This document shows, in pieces, positions 19,043-28,262 of a DNA stretch of 64,000 nt (its first letter is position 1; each line of letters opens with the position of its first letter). The notes below the pieces were generated by a model, which searched no databases, was not told the DNA's origin, and worked only from the letters and a program-made list of their open reading frames with translations. The stretch lies in contig SVOH01000004.1 in assembly GCA_015066515.1 (NCBI GenBank), forward strand, positions 1-64,000, written 5' to 3'. The position numbers were made by a program, and so were the translations under genes. The stretch comes from Oscillospiraceae bacterium. Lineage in GTDB: Bacteria > Bacillota > Clostridia > Oscillospirales > Acutalibacteraceae.

Positions 19043-20518
19043 ATGAATATTTTAAAAAGACCTATGCTTTACGCGGCGGTTGAATGTATACTTTCTGCAG
19101 CAGTATCCTTACACGTAAAGACACTTTCATTTGTTATTGTTGCATTGTCGCTTGTTATAATAGGAGTTGCTATTTATCGCAAAAAATGTGAGTACATAAC
19201 TGTGGCTTTGGCTATTGTTTTATTTGCGGCAAGTCTTTGCTTTCAATTTGTTAATATCAATAAAATAAACAAGCATAATTATGAAAAAATTACCGGACAA
19301 TTTTTAGTTGTATCAGAGGTAGAAGAGGATGACGCATTTAATATAGTTACTTTAAAGGCGGTAAAAACATCTGGTTTGCCTAAAAACACAAAATATTTAA
19401 CCTTTGATAACAAAAAAACGAAACTGAAAATGGGCGATATTATTACTGCCCAATTAAAAATTAGTGCTATTGATCGCTATGATGAATACCGATTACACGA
19501 TTACAGCAACGGTATTTATGCTACGGCAAACTGTGAAAAAATAAGTAAAACAAATAAAAGTAATGTTTTTTACAAAGCGGCAGGCAATATACGTAGCTAC
19601 GTAAAAAGCACAATAACCAAGCACTTCAAGGGCGATACCGCAGGGCTGTTATTGGCACTTACAACAGGGGATAAAGCATTTTTAAGCGATCAGTTTTTGC
19701 ATAATGTTAAGACCACGGGTATTAGCCATGTTATAGTTGTTTCGGGTATGCACCTTTCAATAATTATGGCGGCTGTATTTTTGTGCCTTGATAGTCTGTT
19801 TTATAATAAATATGTTCGCAGTCTATTATCGGTGGCGTTTGTAATATTTATTTTTGCTGTGTGCGGATTTACAATGTCTATAACCCGTGCCGGTGCAATG
19901 TTTATAATAGCGGGTCTGGCTTCTGTATTTAATAGAGATAATGATTCATTAAGTTCTTTGCTTACGGCAGTGACAGCGGTACTAATAGCTGCACCTTTTG
20001 CGGTGTTTAATGTTTCATTTCAACTTTCGGTTTTATCTACACTGGCAATAATATGGCCGCTTCAGTTTTATTATCGCTTAATTATTGACAGATTAAAGCT
20101 ATCTTCAAAATTTTTAAAAACCATAATTAGCATATCGTTATGCTCAATTTTTGCAATTATATTTACATTACCTGTTACAATTAAAACATTTGGCTTCGTA
20201 TCAATAGTCTCACCAATTACAAATCTTTTAATTACCTGTCCTATAACAGTTGCTCTTGTTTGTAATATTGCGTCGCTTGCACTATATGCTGTTCCCATAA
20301 TTAATTTCTTGTCATATCCGCTATTTTTAATTTCAGGATTATGCTCCAAATTTGTTGTAGTAGTTGTAAACGCAATTGCAAAGCTACCAATCACGGTAGC
20401 CGTATTACCTCAAAGCGCATTTTGGATATCGATAATTCTCATAGTTGTAGTGATTGGTTATATGTATTATTACGAATATAAAAAGAAAAGAAGTGATTTA
20501 AATGCCAATAGTATATGA
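19043..20518 (+). CDS. ComEC/Rec2-related competence membrane protein without the C-terminal hydrolase domain
   Basis: DTAGLLLALTTGDKAFLSDQF...TGISHVIVVSGMHLSII; polytopic; ORF stops after the competence domain. Confidence 0.88.
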   Translation: MNILKRPMLYAAVECILSAAVSLHVKTLSFVIVALSLVIIGVAIYRKKCEYITVALAIVLFAASLCFQFVNINKINKHNYEKITGQFLVVSEVEEDDAFNIVTLKAVKTSGLPKNTKYLTFDNKKTKLKMGDIITAQLKISAIDRYDEYRLHDYSNGIYATANCEKISKTNKSNVFYKAAGNIRSYVKSTITKHFKGDTAGLLLALTTGDKAFLSDQFLHNVKTTGISHVIVVSGMHLSIIMAAVFLCLDSLFYNKYVRSLLSVAFVIFIFAVCGFTMSITRAGAMFIIAGLASVFNRDNDSLSSLLTAVTAVLIAAPFAVFNVSFQLSVLSTLAIIWPLQFYYRLIIDRLKLSSKFLKTIISISLCSIFAIIFTLPVTIKTFGFVSIVSPITNLLITCPITVALVCNIASLALYAVPIINFLSYPLFLISGLCSKFVVVVVNAIAKLPITVAVLPQSAFWISIILIVVVIGYMYYYEYKKKRSDLNANSI

Positions 20519-21548
20519 AGACGAGCTTCGTCGTGACATCGCGAGCAAACGTTTTGCACCCGTTTATCTTATTTACGGGGATGATTCTTACCTTAAAAAC
20601 CACTATAAAGATACTTTGGCAGAAAAATCATATGACGGCGACCCGTTTTTTAACCTTCAAAAATTTGAGGGAGATATTGAACTGCAAGAGGTTTTTGATG
20701 CTGTAAATCAATTTCCTATGATGGCTGATTGTAAAAGTGTTGTGCTTTCAGATTACGATTTTTCAAGGGGCGATTTTGACCGCTTTGTCCAGCTTATTTC
20801 AAATGCAAACGATACCTGTGTGTTAATCTTGTGCTTTGATACCGTAGAGTTTGACGGCAAAAAGGGCACCAAAGAAAAAAAGATAATTTCTGCAGTCGAA
20901 AAGGTAGGCGGTAAGTGTGCCGAGATTAATCATCGCAGTATTACAGCACTTGTAAAAATGCTTTCTGATGGTGCCAAAAAACGCGGCTGTAATTTTTCAG
21001 AGATTTCTGCTCGCCATTTAATTGAAATTTCAGGTACAGATTTAAGCACTTTAAAAAATGAATTGGACAAACTGTGTGCATTTGTTGGTAGCGGCGAAAT
21101 TACCAAGGAGACTATTGAACAAATAGCGGTGAAGTCGGTCGATGCATCGGTTTATGAATATGTTAAACAAATAATTGCCGGCAATATATCTGATGCCTTG
21201 ACACAGCTTGATGATATGTTCTTTATGAGAATAGAGCCAATGATTATATTAAGTGTTGCGGCATCGAGCTATGTAGATATATATAGAGCTTATACAGCAA
21301 ATATTAAGGGTGCGTCAAAATCGGACATCGCTGCAGATTTTAAGTACCCTAAAAATAAGTTGTTTTTAATTGACCGTGCAGCACAGAATCTTAAAAAGTT
21401 TAACAGCACCAAGCTACAACTTAGTCTTGACTCAATTGCCGAGGCTGACAAGTCACTTAAGAGCTTTGGTACTGATCCTCGTACTGTGCTAGAGCAATTA
21501 ACAGTTAAGCTAGTATATATTTTGGCAAAGGGTGAAGCGGTTGATTAA
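20502..21548 (+). CDS. holA: DNA polymerase III subunit delta
   Basis: PVYLIYGDDSYLKNHY; SGTDLSTLKNELDKLCAF; DPRTVLEQLTVKLVY. Confidence 0.9.
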   Translation: MPIVYEDELRRDIASKRFAPVYLIYGDDSYLKNHYKDTLAEKSYDGDPFFNLQKFEGDIELQEVFDAVNQFPMMADCKSVVLSDYDFSRGDFDRFVQLISNANDTCVLILCFDTVEFDGKKGTKEKKIISAVEKVGGKCAEINHRSITALVKMLSDGAKKRGCNFSEISARHLIEISGTDLSTLKNELDKLCAFVGSGEITKETIEQIAVKSVDASVYEYVKQIIAGNISDALTQLDDMFFMRIEPMIILSVAASSYVDIYRAYTANIKGASKSDIAADFKYPKNKLFLIDRAAQNLKKFNSTKLQLSLDSIAEADKSLKSFGTDPRTVLEQLTVKLVYILAKGEAVD

Positions 21549-22155
21549 GTTGAATCAAGCGGTAATTGTGGAAGGAAAATACGACAAAATAACCCTTGAA
21601 AATGTAATAGATACTACAATTATTGTAACCGATGGTTTTAGAATTTTTAAAAATAAAGAAAAGCGTGAGCTCATACGTTTGTTAGCCGAAAGGCGCGGTA
21701 TTATTGTAATAACCGATTCCGATAGTGCCGGTGCGGTTATTCGCTCGTATCTAAAACAAATTTGTCCTGAAGGCACTATTGCAAATGTATATATTCCACA
21801 GTTATCGGGTAAAGAAAAACGCAAAACAAAACCTTCAAAAGAAGGATTTCTTGGTGTAGAGGGTATGACACAGCAAGCGCTCGTTGACGCGCTTGCTCGA
21901 AGCGGCATCACAGGCAAAGAAATTGCAAAAAGGACCGGTAAAAGAATCAACAAAACTACTTTTTTTACACTTGGACTTTCAGGCGGTAATAATAGCTCAT
22001 ATCTTCGTGAAGAATTAGCACAGCACCTTAATCTTCCAAAAGGTATGTCGTCAAATGCTTTTTTAGATTGTGTAAATGCAGTTTTTGAATATGATGAATT
22101 TGTAAAGGCGGTTGAATTATGGCAGAAGCTAAAGCAAGACGCGGACAAAAAATAA
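21532..22155 (+). CDS. rnmV: Ribonuclease M5-like TOPRIM protein
   Basis: AVIVEGKYDKITLENVIDTTIIVTDGF; VITDSDSAGAVIRSYLKQ; EGMTQQALVDAL. Confidence 0.8.
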   Translation: MKRLIKLNQAVIVEGKYDKITLENVIDTTIIVTDGFRIFKNKEKRELIRLLAERRGIIVITDSDSAGAVIRSYLKQICPEGTIANVYIPQLSGKEKRKTKPSKEGFLGVEGMTQQALVDALARSGITGKEIAKRTGKRINKTTFFTLGLSGGNNSSYLREELAQHLNLPKGMSSNAFLDCVNAVFEYDEFVKAVELWQKLKQDADKK

Positions 22156-23129
22156 AACTATTATACATAGTAAAGATTTTAACAGAACTTACTGATGAGG
22201 ACCATCCATTATCGGCTACCGAAATATGTGAAAAATTAGCGGCATACGATGTAACAGCCGAACGCAAAGCAATTTATGACGATATTGAGTGTCTGATTTC
22301 TTTTGGGTATGATATTATACAGACACGAATTCCCAAAAGTGGATACTTTTTGGCAAGCCGTGATTTTGAATTGCCCGAGATTTTCTTGCTTTGCGATGCC
22401 GTTCGTACAGCCAAGTTCATCAGCGAAAAGAAAACTCGAGAACTTACAAAAAAGCTTGACAAGCTAATGAGTAATTATCAGGCAAAGGGCAGTCTTAGAG
22501 AAATATATATTGACGGCAGCAGCAAAACGCATAATGAGGAACTGTTTTATAACATTGACCGTATTAATACTGCAATAATCGAAGGCAAAAAGATAAAATT
22601 TACATATACTAAAAAGCTTTTGCGAGAGGGTAAGCAAATTGTTACCGAGTCAAAGACCCGCATTGTCAGTCCTTATGCAATGACTTGGCAGTTTGATTAT
22701 TATTACCTTATCGGTAATTATGAAAAGTATAATAATCTTATGAATTTACGTATTGACCGCATACATTCGGTAGAAATTTTAGATGAGCCTATCAGGCATT
22801 TTAGCGAGGTAAGTGACTACCGCGATACGTTTGATGTTGCTGACTATACAAAAAAACTGTTTGGTATGTTTGGCGGCAATATGCAAGAGGTAAAGCTTCG
22901 TTGCTCTAACAAAATTCTCGAGCAGGTAACCGACCGCTTTGGTGATAAAATATTTATTACAAATGTTACTGAAAACACCTTTGACTTTACTGTTAAGGCG
23001 GCTGTCAGCGATGCTCTCGTTACCTGGATTACTAACTACGCCGACTTAATCGAGGTGTTAAAACCGGATGAGCTTTGTAAAAAGATTACAGACAGGGCAG
23101 AGAAGATATTAAACGTTTATAAAAAATAA
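22119..23129 (+). CDS. WYL-domain transcriptional regulator with N-terminal HTH
   Basis: LSATEICEKLAAYDVTAERKAIYDDIECL; WYL-like IVSPYAMTWQFDYYYLIGNYEKYNNLMNLRIDRI. Confidence 0.9.
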   Translation: MAEAKARRGQKIKLLYIVKILTELTDEDHPLSATEICEKLAAYDVTAERKAIYDDIECLISFGYDIIQTRIPKSGYFLASRDFELPEIFLLCDAVRTAKFISEKKTRELTKKLDKLMSNYQAKGSLREIYIDGSSKTHNEELFYNIDRINTAIIEGKKIKFTYTKKLLREGKQIVTESKTRIVSPYAMTWQFDYYYLIGNYEKYNNLMNLRIDRIHSVEILDEPIRHFSEVSDYRDTFDVADYTKKLFGMFGGNMQEVKLRCSNKILEQVTDRFGDKIFITNVTENTFDFTVKAAVSDALVTWITNYADLIEVLKPDELCKKITDRAEKILNVYKK

Positions 23130-23142
23130 TTGGAGTTTTAAA

Positions 23143-23847
23143 ATGAAAAAAATTTTAACGATAATATTATGTATGATTTTCATTTTTACTATAGTGTGTT
23201 TTAGTGCAAATGCGTCTCAAATACAACCAACTATAACTGTTAAAGATGCTGTTGGTACGAGTGGTAAAAATATTGACGTACAAATATCTATAGCAGATAA
23301 TCCCGGAATTTTGGCTATGGCGTTTTGTATAGGATACGATAACACAGTTCTTGAATATACCGGTTATACCAAGGGGTATTTGACCAATTATAACGTTATG
23401 GACCACAACGATAAGGGCATTGTGTCTTTTGTAAGTGTAGAAGAAAAGGATATAAGTCTAAACGGCACAATCATAACTCTCGAATTTAAAATTAAAGATA
23501 CCGCTTTATTGGACGAGTATCCAATAACTATTTTAAATAATAATCCCGACAGGTACGGTGCCGAGCTTCACAACAGCTTTGCTGATTCAAACGAGCAGTT
23601 CATTGTACCCATAGTAAAAAATGGCGTTGTTACAGTAGTAGATAAAATTCCTACCATGACGGGCGACGTGAACGATGATGGTGCCATCGACAATAAGGAC
23701 TACGCATTACTTATGCAGCATCTTAATGGTTGGTCAGTACAAATTGTTACTGAAAATGCCGATGTTAACGGTGACGGAGCAATCGATAACAAGGACTACG
23801 CGTTACTTATGCAGTATCTTAATGGTTGGGATGTAGAATTAAAATAA
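23143..23847 (+). CDS. Secreted cohesin-domain protein with C-terminal dockerin
   Basis: Signal peptide; cohesin-like VKDAVGTSGKNIDVQISIADNPGILAMAFCIGYDNTVLEYTGYTKGYL...GTIITLEFKIKD; dockerin duplicates DVNDDGAIDNKDYALLMQHLNGW / DVNGDGAIDNKDYALLMQYLNGW. Confidence 0.85.
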   Translation: MKKILTIILCMIFIFTIVCFSANASQIQPTITVKDAVGTSGKNIDVQISIADNPGILAMAFCIGYDNTVLEYTGYTKGYLTNYNVMDHNDKGIVSFVSVEEKDISLNGTIITLEFKIKDTALLDEYPITILNNNPDRYGAELHNSFADSNEQFIVPIVKNGVVTVVDKIPTMTGDVNDDGAIDNKDYALLMQHLNGWSVQIVTENADVNGDGAIDNKDYALLMQYLNGWDVELK

Positions 23848-23862
23848 ATTCTAAAAAAACAC

Positions 23863-23891
23863 TTGCAATTTGTAAAGTGTTGTGATATAAT
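23863..23891 (+). promoter_or_regulatory. Sigma-A type promoter for rpsB-tsf
   Basis: TTGCAA-N17-TATAAT about 130 nt upstream of the rpsB start. Confidence 0.8.
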
Positions 23892-24024
23892 TTATCGGCT
23901 ACTGTATAGGTGGCAAAAAATATTACACACATTCCGTATTATGCTCGCTAGAGGTGTGACCGCGATACAAGGTCAATACCGCAAGCTTTACGGGATGGAG
24001 GAAAAACCTCAGGAGGAAAAAATT

Positions 24025-24777
24025 ATGGCAGTTGTATCAATGAAACAACTTCTTGAAGCAGGTGTTCACTTTGGTCACCAGACAAGACGTTGGAATCCGA
24101 AAATGGCTGAGTACATTTTCACAGAAAGAAATGGTATCTACATTATCGACCTTCAGAAGACCGTTAAGAAGCTTAACGAGGCTTACTTGTTTGCTCGCGA
24201 CATCGCAGCAGCAGGCGGAGATATCCTTTTCGTAGGTACAAAGAAACAGGCTCAGGATTCTGTTAAAGAAGAAGCAGAGCACTGCGGTATGCCCTATGTT
24301 AACGCTCGTTGGCTTGGCGGCATGCTTACAAACTTCAGCACTATCCGTACCCGTATTGCTCGTCTTGAGCAGCTCCGCGCTATGCGTGATGACGGTACAT
24401 TTGATCTTCTTCCTAAAAAGGAAGTTGCAACACTCGTTCTTGAGATCGAAAAACTTGAAAAGTTCATCGGCGGTATCCAGAATATGAACAAGATCCCAGG
24501 TGCACTCTTCATTGTTGACCCACGCAAAGAGAGAATCGCTGTTGCTGAAGCAAAGAAACTTGGTATTCCGATCATCGCTATCGTAGACACCAACTGCGAT
24601 CCTGACGAAATCGACGCAGTTATCCCAGGTAACGACGACGCTATCCGTGCAGTTAAACTCATCGCTGAAACAATCGCTGCTGCTGTTATTGAAGGCAGAC
24701 AGGGTGAAGAGATGGGCACCGCTGCAAACGACGCTGAAGAAGTAGCAGAAGAAGCTACCGAAGAAGCAGCTGAATAA
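24025..24777 (+). CDS. rpsB: 30S ribosomal protein S2 (track start 23863 too long)
   Basis: [35 protein letters not shown] aggagg upstream of ATG 24025. Confidence 0.98.
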   Translation: MAVVSMKQLLEAGVHFGHQTRRWNPKMAEYIFTERNGIYIIDLQKTVKKLNEAYLFARDIAAAGGDILFVGTKKQAQDSVKEEAEHCGMPYVNARWLGGMLTNFSTIRTRIARLEQLRAMRDDGTFDLLPKKEVATLVLEIEKLEKFIGGIQNMNKIPGALFIVDPRKERIAVAEAKKLGIPIIAIVDTNCDPDEIDAVIPGNDDAIRAVKLIAETIAAAVIEGRQGEEMGTAANDAEEVAEEATEEAAE

Positions 24778-24816
24778 TTTTAATTTACTACTACTACTCT
24801 AAAGGAGATATATATC

Positions 24817-25728
24817 ATGGCTTTTACTGCTAAAGACGTTCAGGCTTTAAGAGAAAAAACCGGTTGCGGTATGATGGACTGCAAAAAGGCACTTGTTGAG
24901 TGCGACGGCAATATGGATGCTGCTGTTGACTATCTTCGTGAGAAGGGTCTTGCATCTCAAGCTAAAAAAGCAAGCCGTATCGCTGCTGAAGGTACTGTAT
25001 GCGCTATCTGCGAAAACGGCGTAGGCGTTGCTGTAGAGCTTAACGCAGAAACCGACTTCGTTGCAGGCGGCGACGAGTTCAAGGAATTAGCACTCAAGGT
25101 AGCTCGTGTTATTGCAGCTCAGGCTCCTGCTGATGTTGATGCTCTTAACGCTTGTGTAGAAAACGGTCAAACCGTTGAAGAAATGGTTCAGGAACTCTTC
25201 CTTAAAGTTCGTGAAAATATCAAAATCCGTCGTTTTGTACGCTTTGAAGGCAACGTAGTAAACTACGTTCACGCAGGCGGCAAAATCGGTGTTCTTGTTA
25301 AATTTGATGGTGATGTTGACGCTAATAGCGAAGCATTTATCACTATGGGTAAAAACGTTGCAATGCAAATTGCAGCTATGAACCCCGGATATCTTGATCA
25401 GGCTTCTGTTCCTGCAGAGGTTATCGAGAAAGAAAAAGAGATCGAAATCGCTAAGATGAAAGAAGATCCCAAAATGGCTAACAAGCCCGATGCTATCCTT
25501 GGCAAAATTGTTGAAGGTAAGATTGGTAAATTCTATAAGGAAAACTGCCTTGTTGAGCAGGCTTTCGTTATGAACGGTGATGTTAGCGTTGGCAAGTATA
25601 TTGCTGACACTGCTAAAGAACTTGGCGCAGACGTGAAGCTCGTTGACTTTGTTCGTATGGAAAAAGGCGAAGGCATCGAAAAGCGCGTTGACGACTTCGC
25701 AGCAGAAGTTGCAAGCATGGTAAAATAA
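24817..25728 (+). CDS. tsf: Elongation factor Ts
   Basis: VQALREKTGCGMMDCKKALVECDGNMDAAVDYLREKG. Confidence 0.98.
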   Translation: MAFTAKDVQALREKTGCGMMDCKKALVECDGNMDAAVDYLREKGLASQAKKASRIAAEGTVCAICENGVGVAVELNAETDFVAGGDEFKELALKVARVIAAQAPADVDALNACVENGQTVEEMVQELFLKVRENIKIRRFVRFEGNVVNYVHAGGKIGVLVKFDGDVDANSEAFITMGKNVAMQIAAMNPGYLDQASVPAEVIEKEKEIEIAKMKEDPKMANKPDAILGKIVEGKIGKFYKENCLVEQAFVMNGDVSVGKYIADTAKELGADVKLVDFVRMEKGEGIEKRVDDFAAEVASMVK

Positions 25729-25749
25729 TTAAATAAACCATAAATTTAC

Positions 25750-25779
25750 AGCGTTCCGTAAGGAGCGCTGTTTTTTTAT
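25750..25779 (+). terminator. Intrinsic terminator after tsf
   Basis: ACAGCGTTCC-GTAA-GGAGCGCTGT followed by T7. Confidence 0.85.
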
Positions 25780-25806
25780 TTTTTGCAAGTATTTACTACA
25801 AAACCA

Positions 25807-25865
25807 TTGCAATTTAAAACTTAAAGGTGTATAATATACACTGTATGATTGGGTGTATTATACCC
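25807..25865 (+). promoter_or_regulatory. Promoter of the glycan cluster with two operator-like palindromes
   Basis: TTGCAA-N17-TATAAT (25807-25835); GTGTATAATATACAC (25827-25841) overlaps the -10; GGGTGTATTATACCC (25851-25865) just downstream. Confidence 0.65.
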
Positions 25866-25877
25866 ATTTGAAAGGAA

Positions 25878-26501
25878 ATGAAATTTATGTATGGTAAATT
25901 TTTTAAAAGAGTAATGGACATTTTTTTAGCTTTACTTGTTTTAATTATTCTTTCGCCTATATTGATTATTAGTGCTATTTGTATAAAATTTGATTCTAAA
26001 GGTCCTGTTATATTTAAACAAAAACGTTTGGGACTTGGTGGAAAAGAGTTTTGCATATACAAATTTCGTTCAATGTGTGTTGGTGCAGAAAAGGGCGGAG
26101 TGTACTCTGACAATAATGATAAACGTGTCACTAAAGTTGGTAATATTTTACGTAAAACAAGTATTGATGAATTGCCTCAAGCAATTAATATACTTAAAGG
26201 CGATATGAGCTTTGTTGGTCCTCGTCCACCACTTACATATCATCCGTGGCCTATTGATGAGTATTCAGCTGAGCAGCGTAGAATGTTTAATGTTCGACCA
26301 GGTATTACAGGTTGGGCGCAAGTAAATGGTCGAAAGGCTGTTGAATGGAACAAACGTATTGAGCTCAATAATTGGTATGTTGACAATGTTTCTTTATGGC
26401 TTGATATAAAAATTTGCTTTATGACTGTATTTAAAGTTTTTACAAATGCCGATAATGAAAATGTTGGTGAAACGGTTTCAAAAGAAACAGTAAATAAGTG
26501 A
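25878..26501 (+). CDS. Undecaprenyl-phosphate sugar-phosphate transferase (initiating bacterial sugar transferase)
   Basis: KRVMDIFLALLVLIILSPI; GPVIFKQKRLGLGGKEF; FRSM; RKTSIDELPQAINILKGDMSFVGPRPPL; RPGITGWAQVNGR. Confidence 0.95.
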   Translation: MKFMYGKFFKRVMDIFLALLVLIILSPILIISAICIKFDSKGPVIFKQKRLGLGGKEFCIYKFRSMCVGAEKGGVYSDNNDKRVTKVGNILRKTSIDELPQAINILKGDMSFVGPRPPLTYHPWPIDEYSAEQRRMFNVRPGITGWAQVNGRKAVEWNKRIELNNWYVDNVSLWLDIKICFMTVFKVFTNADNENVGETVSKETVNK

Positions 26502-26514
26502 GGTATTTTAAACA

Positions 26515-27345
26515 ATGTCGCTTAAACTTATGTATATAACAAATCGCACCGATGTTGCTTTAATTGCCGAATCTGCTGGTGTAGATCGTATATTTGTAGA
26601 TTTAGAGTATATAGGCAAAAATCTCCGTCAGGGCGGTATGGATACCGTACAAAACCGTCATACTCCTTCCGATGCTGCCGCTATTAAAAAAGTTCTTACA
26701 AAATCGGAACTTTTAGTACGTGTTAATCCTATACATGATGCAACTAATGATTATAATTCAACTGAAGATGAAATAAACGAGGTTGTAAATGCCGGCGCAG
26801 ATATTATTATGCTTCCTTATTTTAAAACTGCTGCTGATGTAAAGCGTTTTATTAATGCTGTAAATGGTAGGGCAAAAACAATGCTTTTATTTGAAAGTGC
26901 GGCTTCGGTTGAAAATATTGATAGTATTCTAGCACTTGACGGTATTGACGAAGCTTATATAGGACTTAATGATTTAAGTTTGGATTATGGTCGTAAATTT
27001 TTATTTTCGATTCTTGCGGATGGCACTGTAGAAAAGATAACGGAAAAATTTAAAGAAAAAAATCTTTCTTTTGGTTTTGGCGGTATGGCAACACTTGATG
27101 GCGGCGCACTACCCGGTAAAAAAGTTTTGCCCGAACACTATGCCTTGGGTTCTACTTGCGTTATTCTTTCACGTGCGTTTTGCAACACCAATGTTATTCA
27201 AGACTTGGATGAAATTAAAAGTACTTTTGAAAATGGCGTAAAAAAAATACGTGAATATGAAGAATTTTGTTCAAAGCAAAACGAAGAATTTTTTTATGAT
27301 AATCATTGTGAACTTCAAAAGATTGTTGAAGAAATTTGTAATTAA
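26515..27345 (+). CDS. HpcH/HpaI-family aldolase/lyase
   Basis: AESAGVDRIFVDLEYIGK; ADIIMLPYFKTAADVKRFI; ESAASVENIDSIL; YIGLNDLSLDYG. Confidence 0.8.
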   Translation: MSLKLMYITNRTDVALIAESAGVDRIFVDLEYIGKNLRQGGMDTVQNRHTPSDAAAIKKVLTKSELLVRVNPIHDATNDYNSTEDEINEVVNAGADIIMLPYFKTAADVKRFINAVNGRAKTMLLFESAASVENIDSILALDGIDEAYIGLNDLSLDYGRKFLFSILADGTVEKITEKFKEKNLSFGFGGMATLDGGALPGKKVLPEHYALGSTCVILSRAFCNTNVIQDLDEIKSTFENGVKKIREYEEFCSKQNEEFFYDNHCELQKIVEEICN

Positions 27346-27356
27346 GAGGAATTTAA

Positions 27357-28262
27357 ATGAATCTATTGGTTACGGGAGCCTTTAATTGCACACAAGAACA
27401 ACTTAATAGAATTTATGAAATCGGCAACAATGTGCTTTTTCATAAAATGGAATGCGAAAATTTACCTTGTTCTTATGATTGGGTAGAGGGCGTCATTTGT
27501 AATGGCTTATTCTTACATCATCCTATCGAAAAATTTTGTAATTTAAAGTATATTCAACTTACAAGCGCAGGTTATGACCGTGTTGATATGGACTATGTAA
27601 AAGAACACAATATCAAAATATTCAATGCGCGTGGTGTTTACAGTATACCAATGGCCGAATTTGCCGTATGTGGTGTGCTTGATTTGTACAAACAAAGTAG
27701 TTTTTTTTATGATAACCAAAAACTACACAAGTGGGATAAGCATCGTGGACTGTTAGAACTTTACGGTAAAACTGTGTGCATTGTGGGTAGTGGAAATGTT
27801 GGTACCGAATGTGCAAAGCGTTTCAAGGCTTTTAATACAACAGTTTATGCAGTAGATATTTGTAAGCCGCAAAGCGATATATACGATAAATATTTTTCGC
27901 TTGAAAACATAACCGATGCAATAAGTCAATCTGACGTTATAATTTTAACACTTCCGCTTACTGAACAAACAAAATATATGTTTGATAAAAAAATGTTTTT
28001 ACATTTTAAGTCAAATGCAATTTTAGTAAATATTGCGCGCGGAGCAATTGTAAATCAAGATGATTTAATTTATGCTTTAAATAGCAAGCAATTGTATGGC
28101 GCGGTTTTAGATGTTTTTGAAACCGAACCACTTGACACCGACAGTCCACTATGGGATATGCCAAATGTAATTATTACCCCACACAACAGCTTTGTTGGGG
28201 AGGGTAATATGCAAAGATTAACAAATATAATTTTATATAATCTGGAGATGTATAACAGATGA
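27357..28262 (+). CDS. D-isomer-specific 2-hydroxyacid dehydrogenase
   Basis: VCIVGSGNVGTECAKRFKAFNTTVYAVD; ILTLPLTEQTKYMFD; NIARGAIVNQDDLIYAL; TPHNSFVGEGN. Confidence 0.93.
   Translation: MNLLVTGAFNCTQEQLNRIYEIGNNVLFHKMECENLPCSYDWVEGVICNGLFLHHPIEKFCNLKYIQLTSAGYDRVDMDYVKEHNIKIFNARGVYSIPMAEFAVCGVLDLYKQSSFFYDNQKLHKWDKHRGLLELYGKTVCIVGSGNVGTECAKRFKAFNTTVYAVDICKPQSDIYDKYFSLENITDAISQSDVIILTLPLTEQTKYMFDKKMFLHFKSNAILVNIARGAIVNQDDLIYALNSKQLYGAVLDVFETEPLDTDSPLWDMPNVIITPHNSFVGEGNMQRLTNIILYNLEMYNR

Noticed and set aside
21555-22148. 197-aa minus-strand ORF over the RNase M5-like gene
   Set aside because: Antisense shadow of a conserved TOPRIM protein; Ser-rich, no motifs.
23863-24024. N-terminal extension of RpsB in the ORF track
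   Set aside because: The extension covers the promoter and leader; canonical S2 start with RBS is at 24025.
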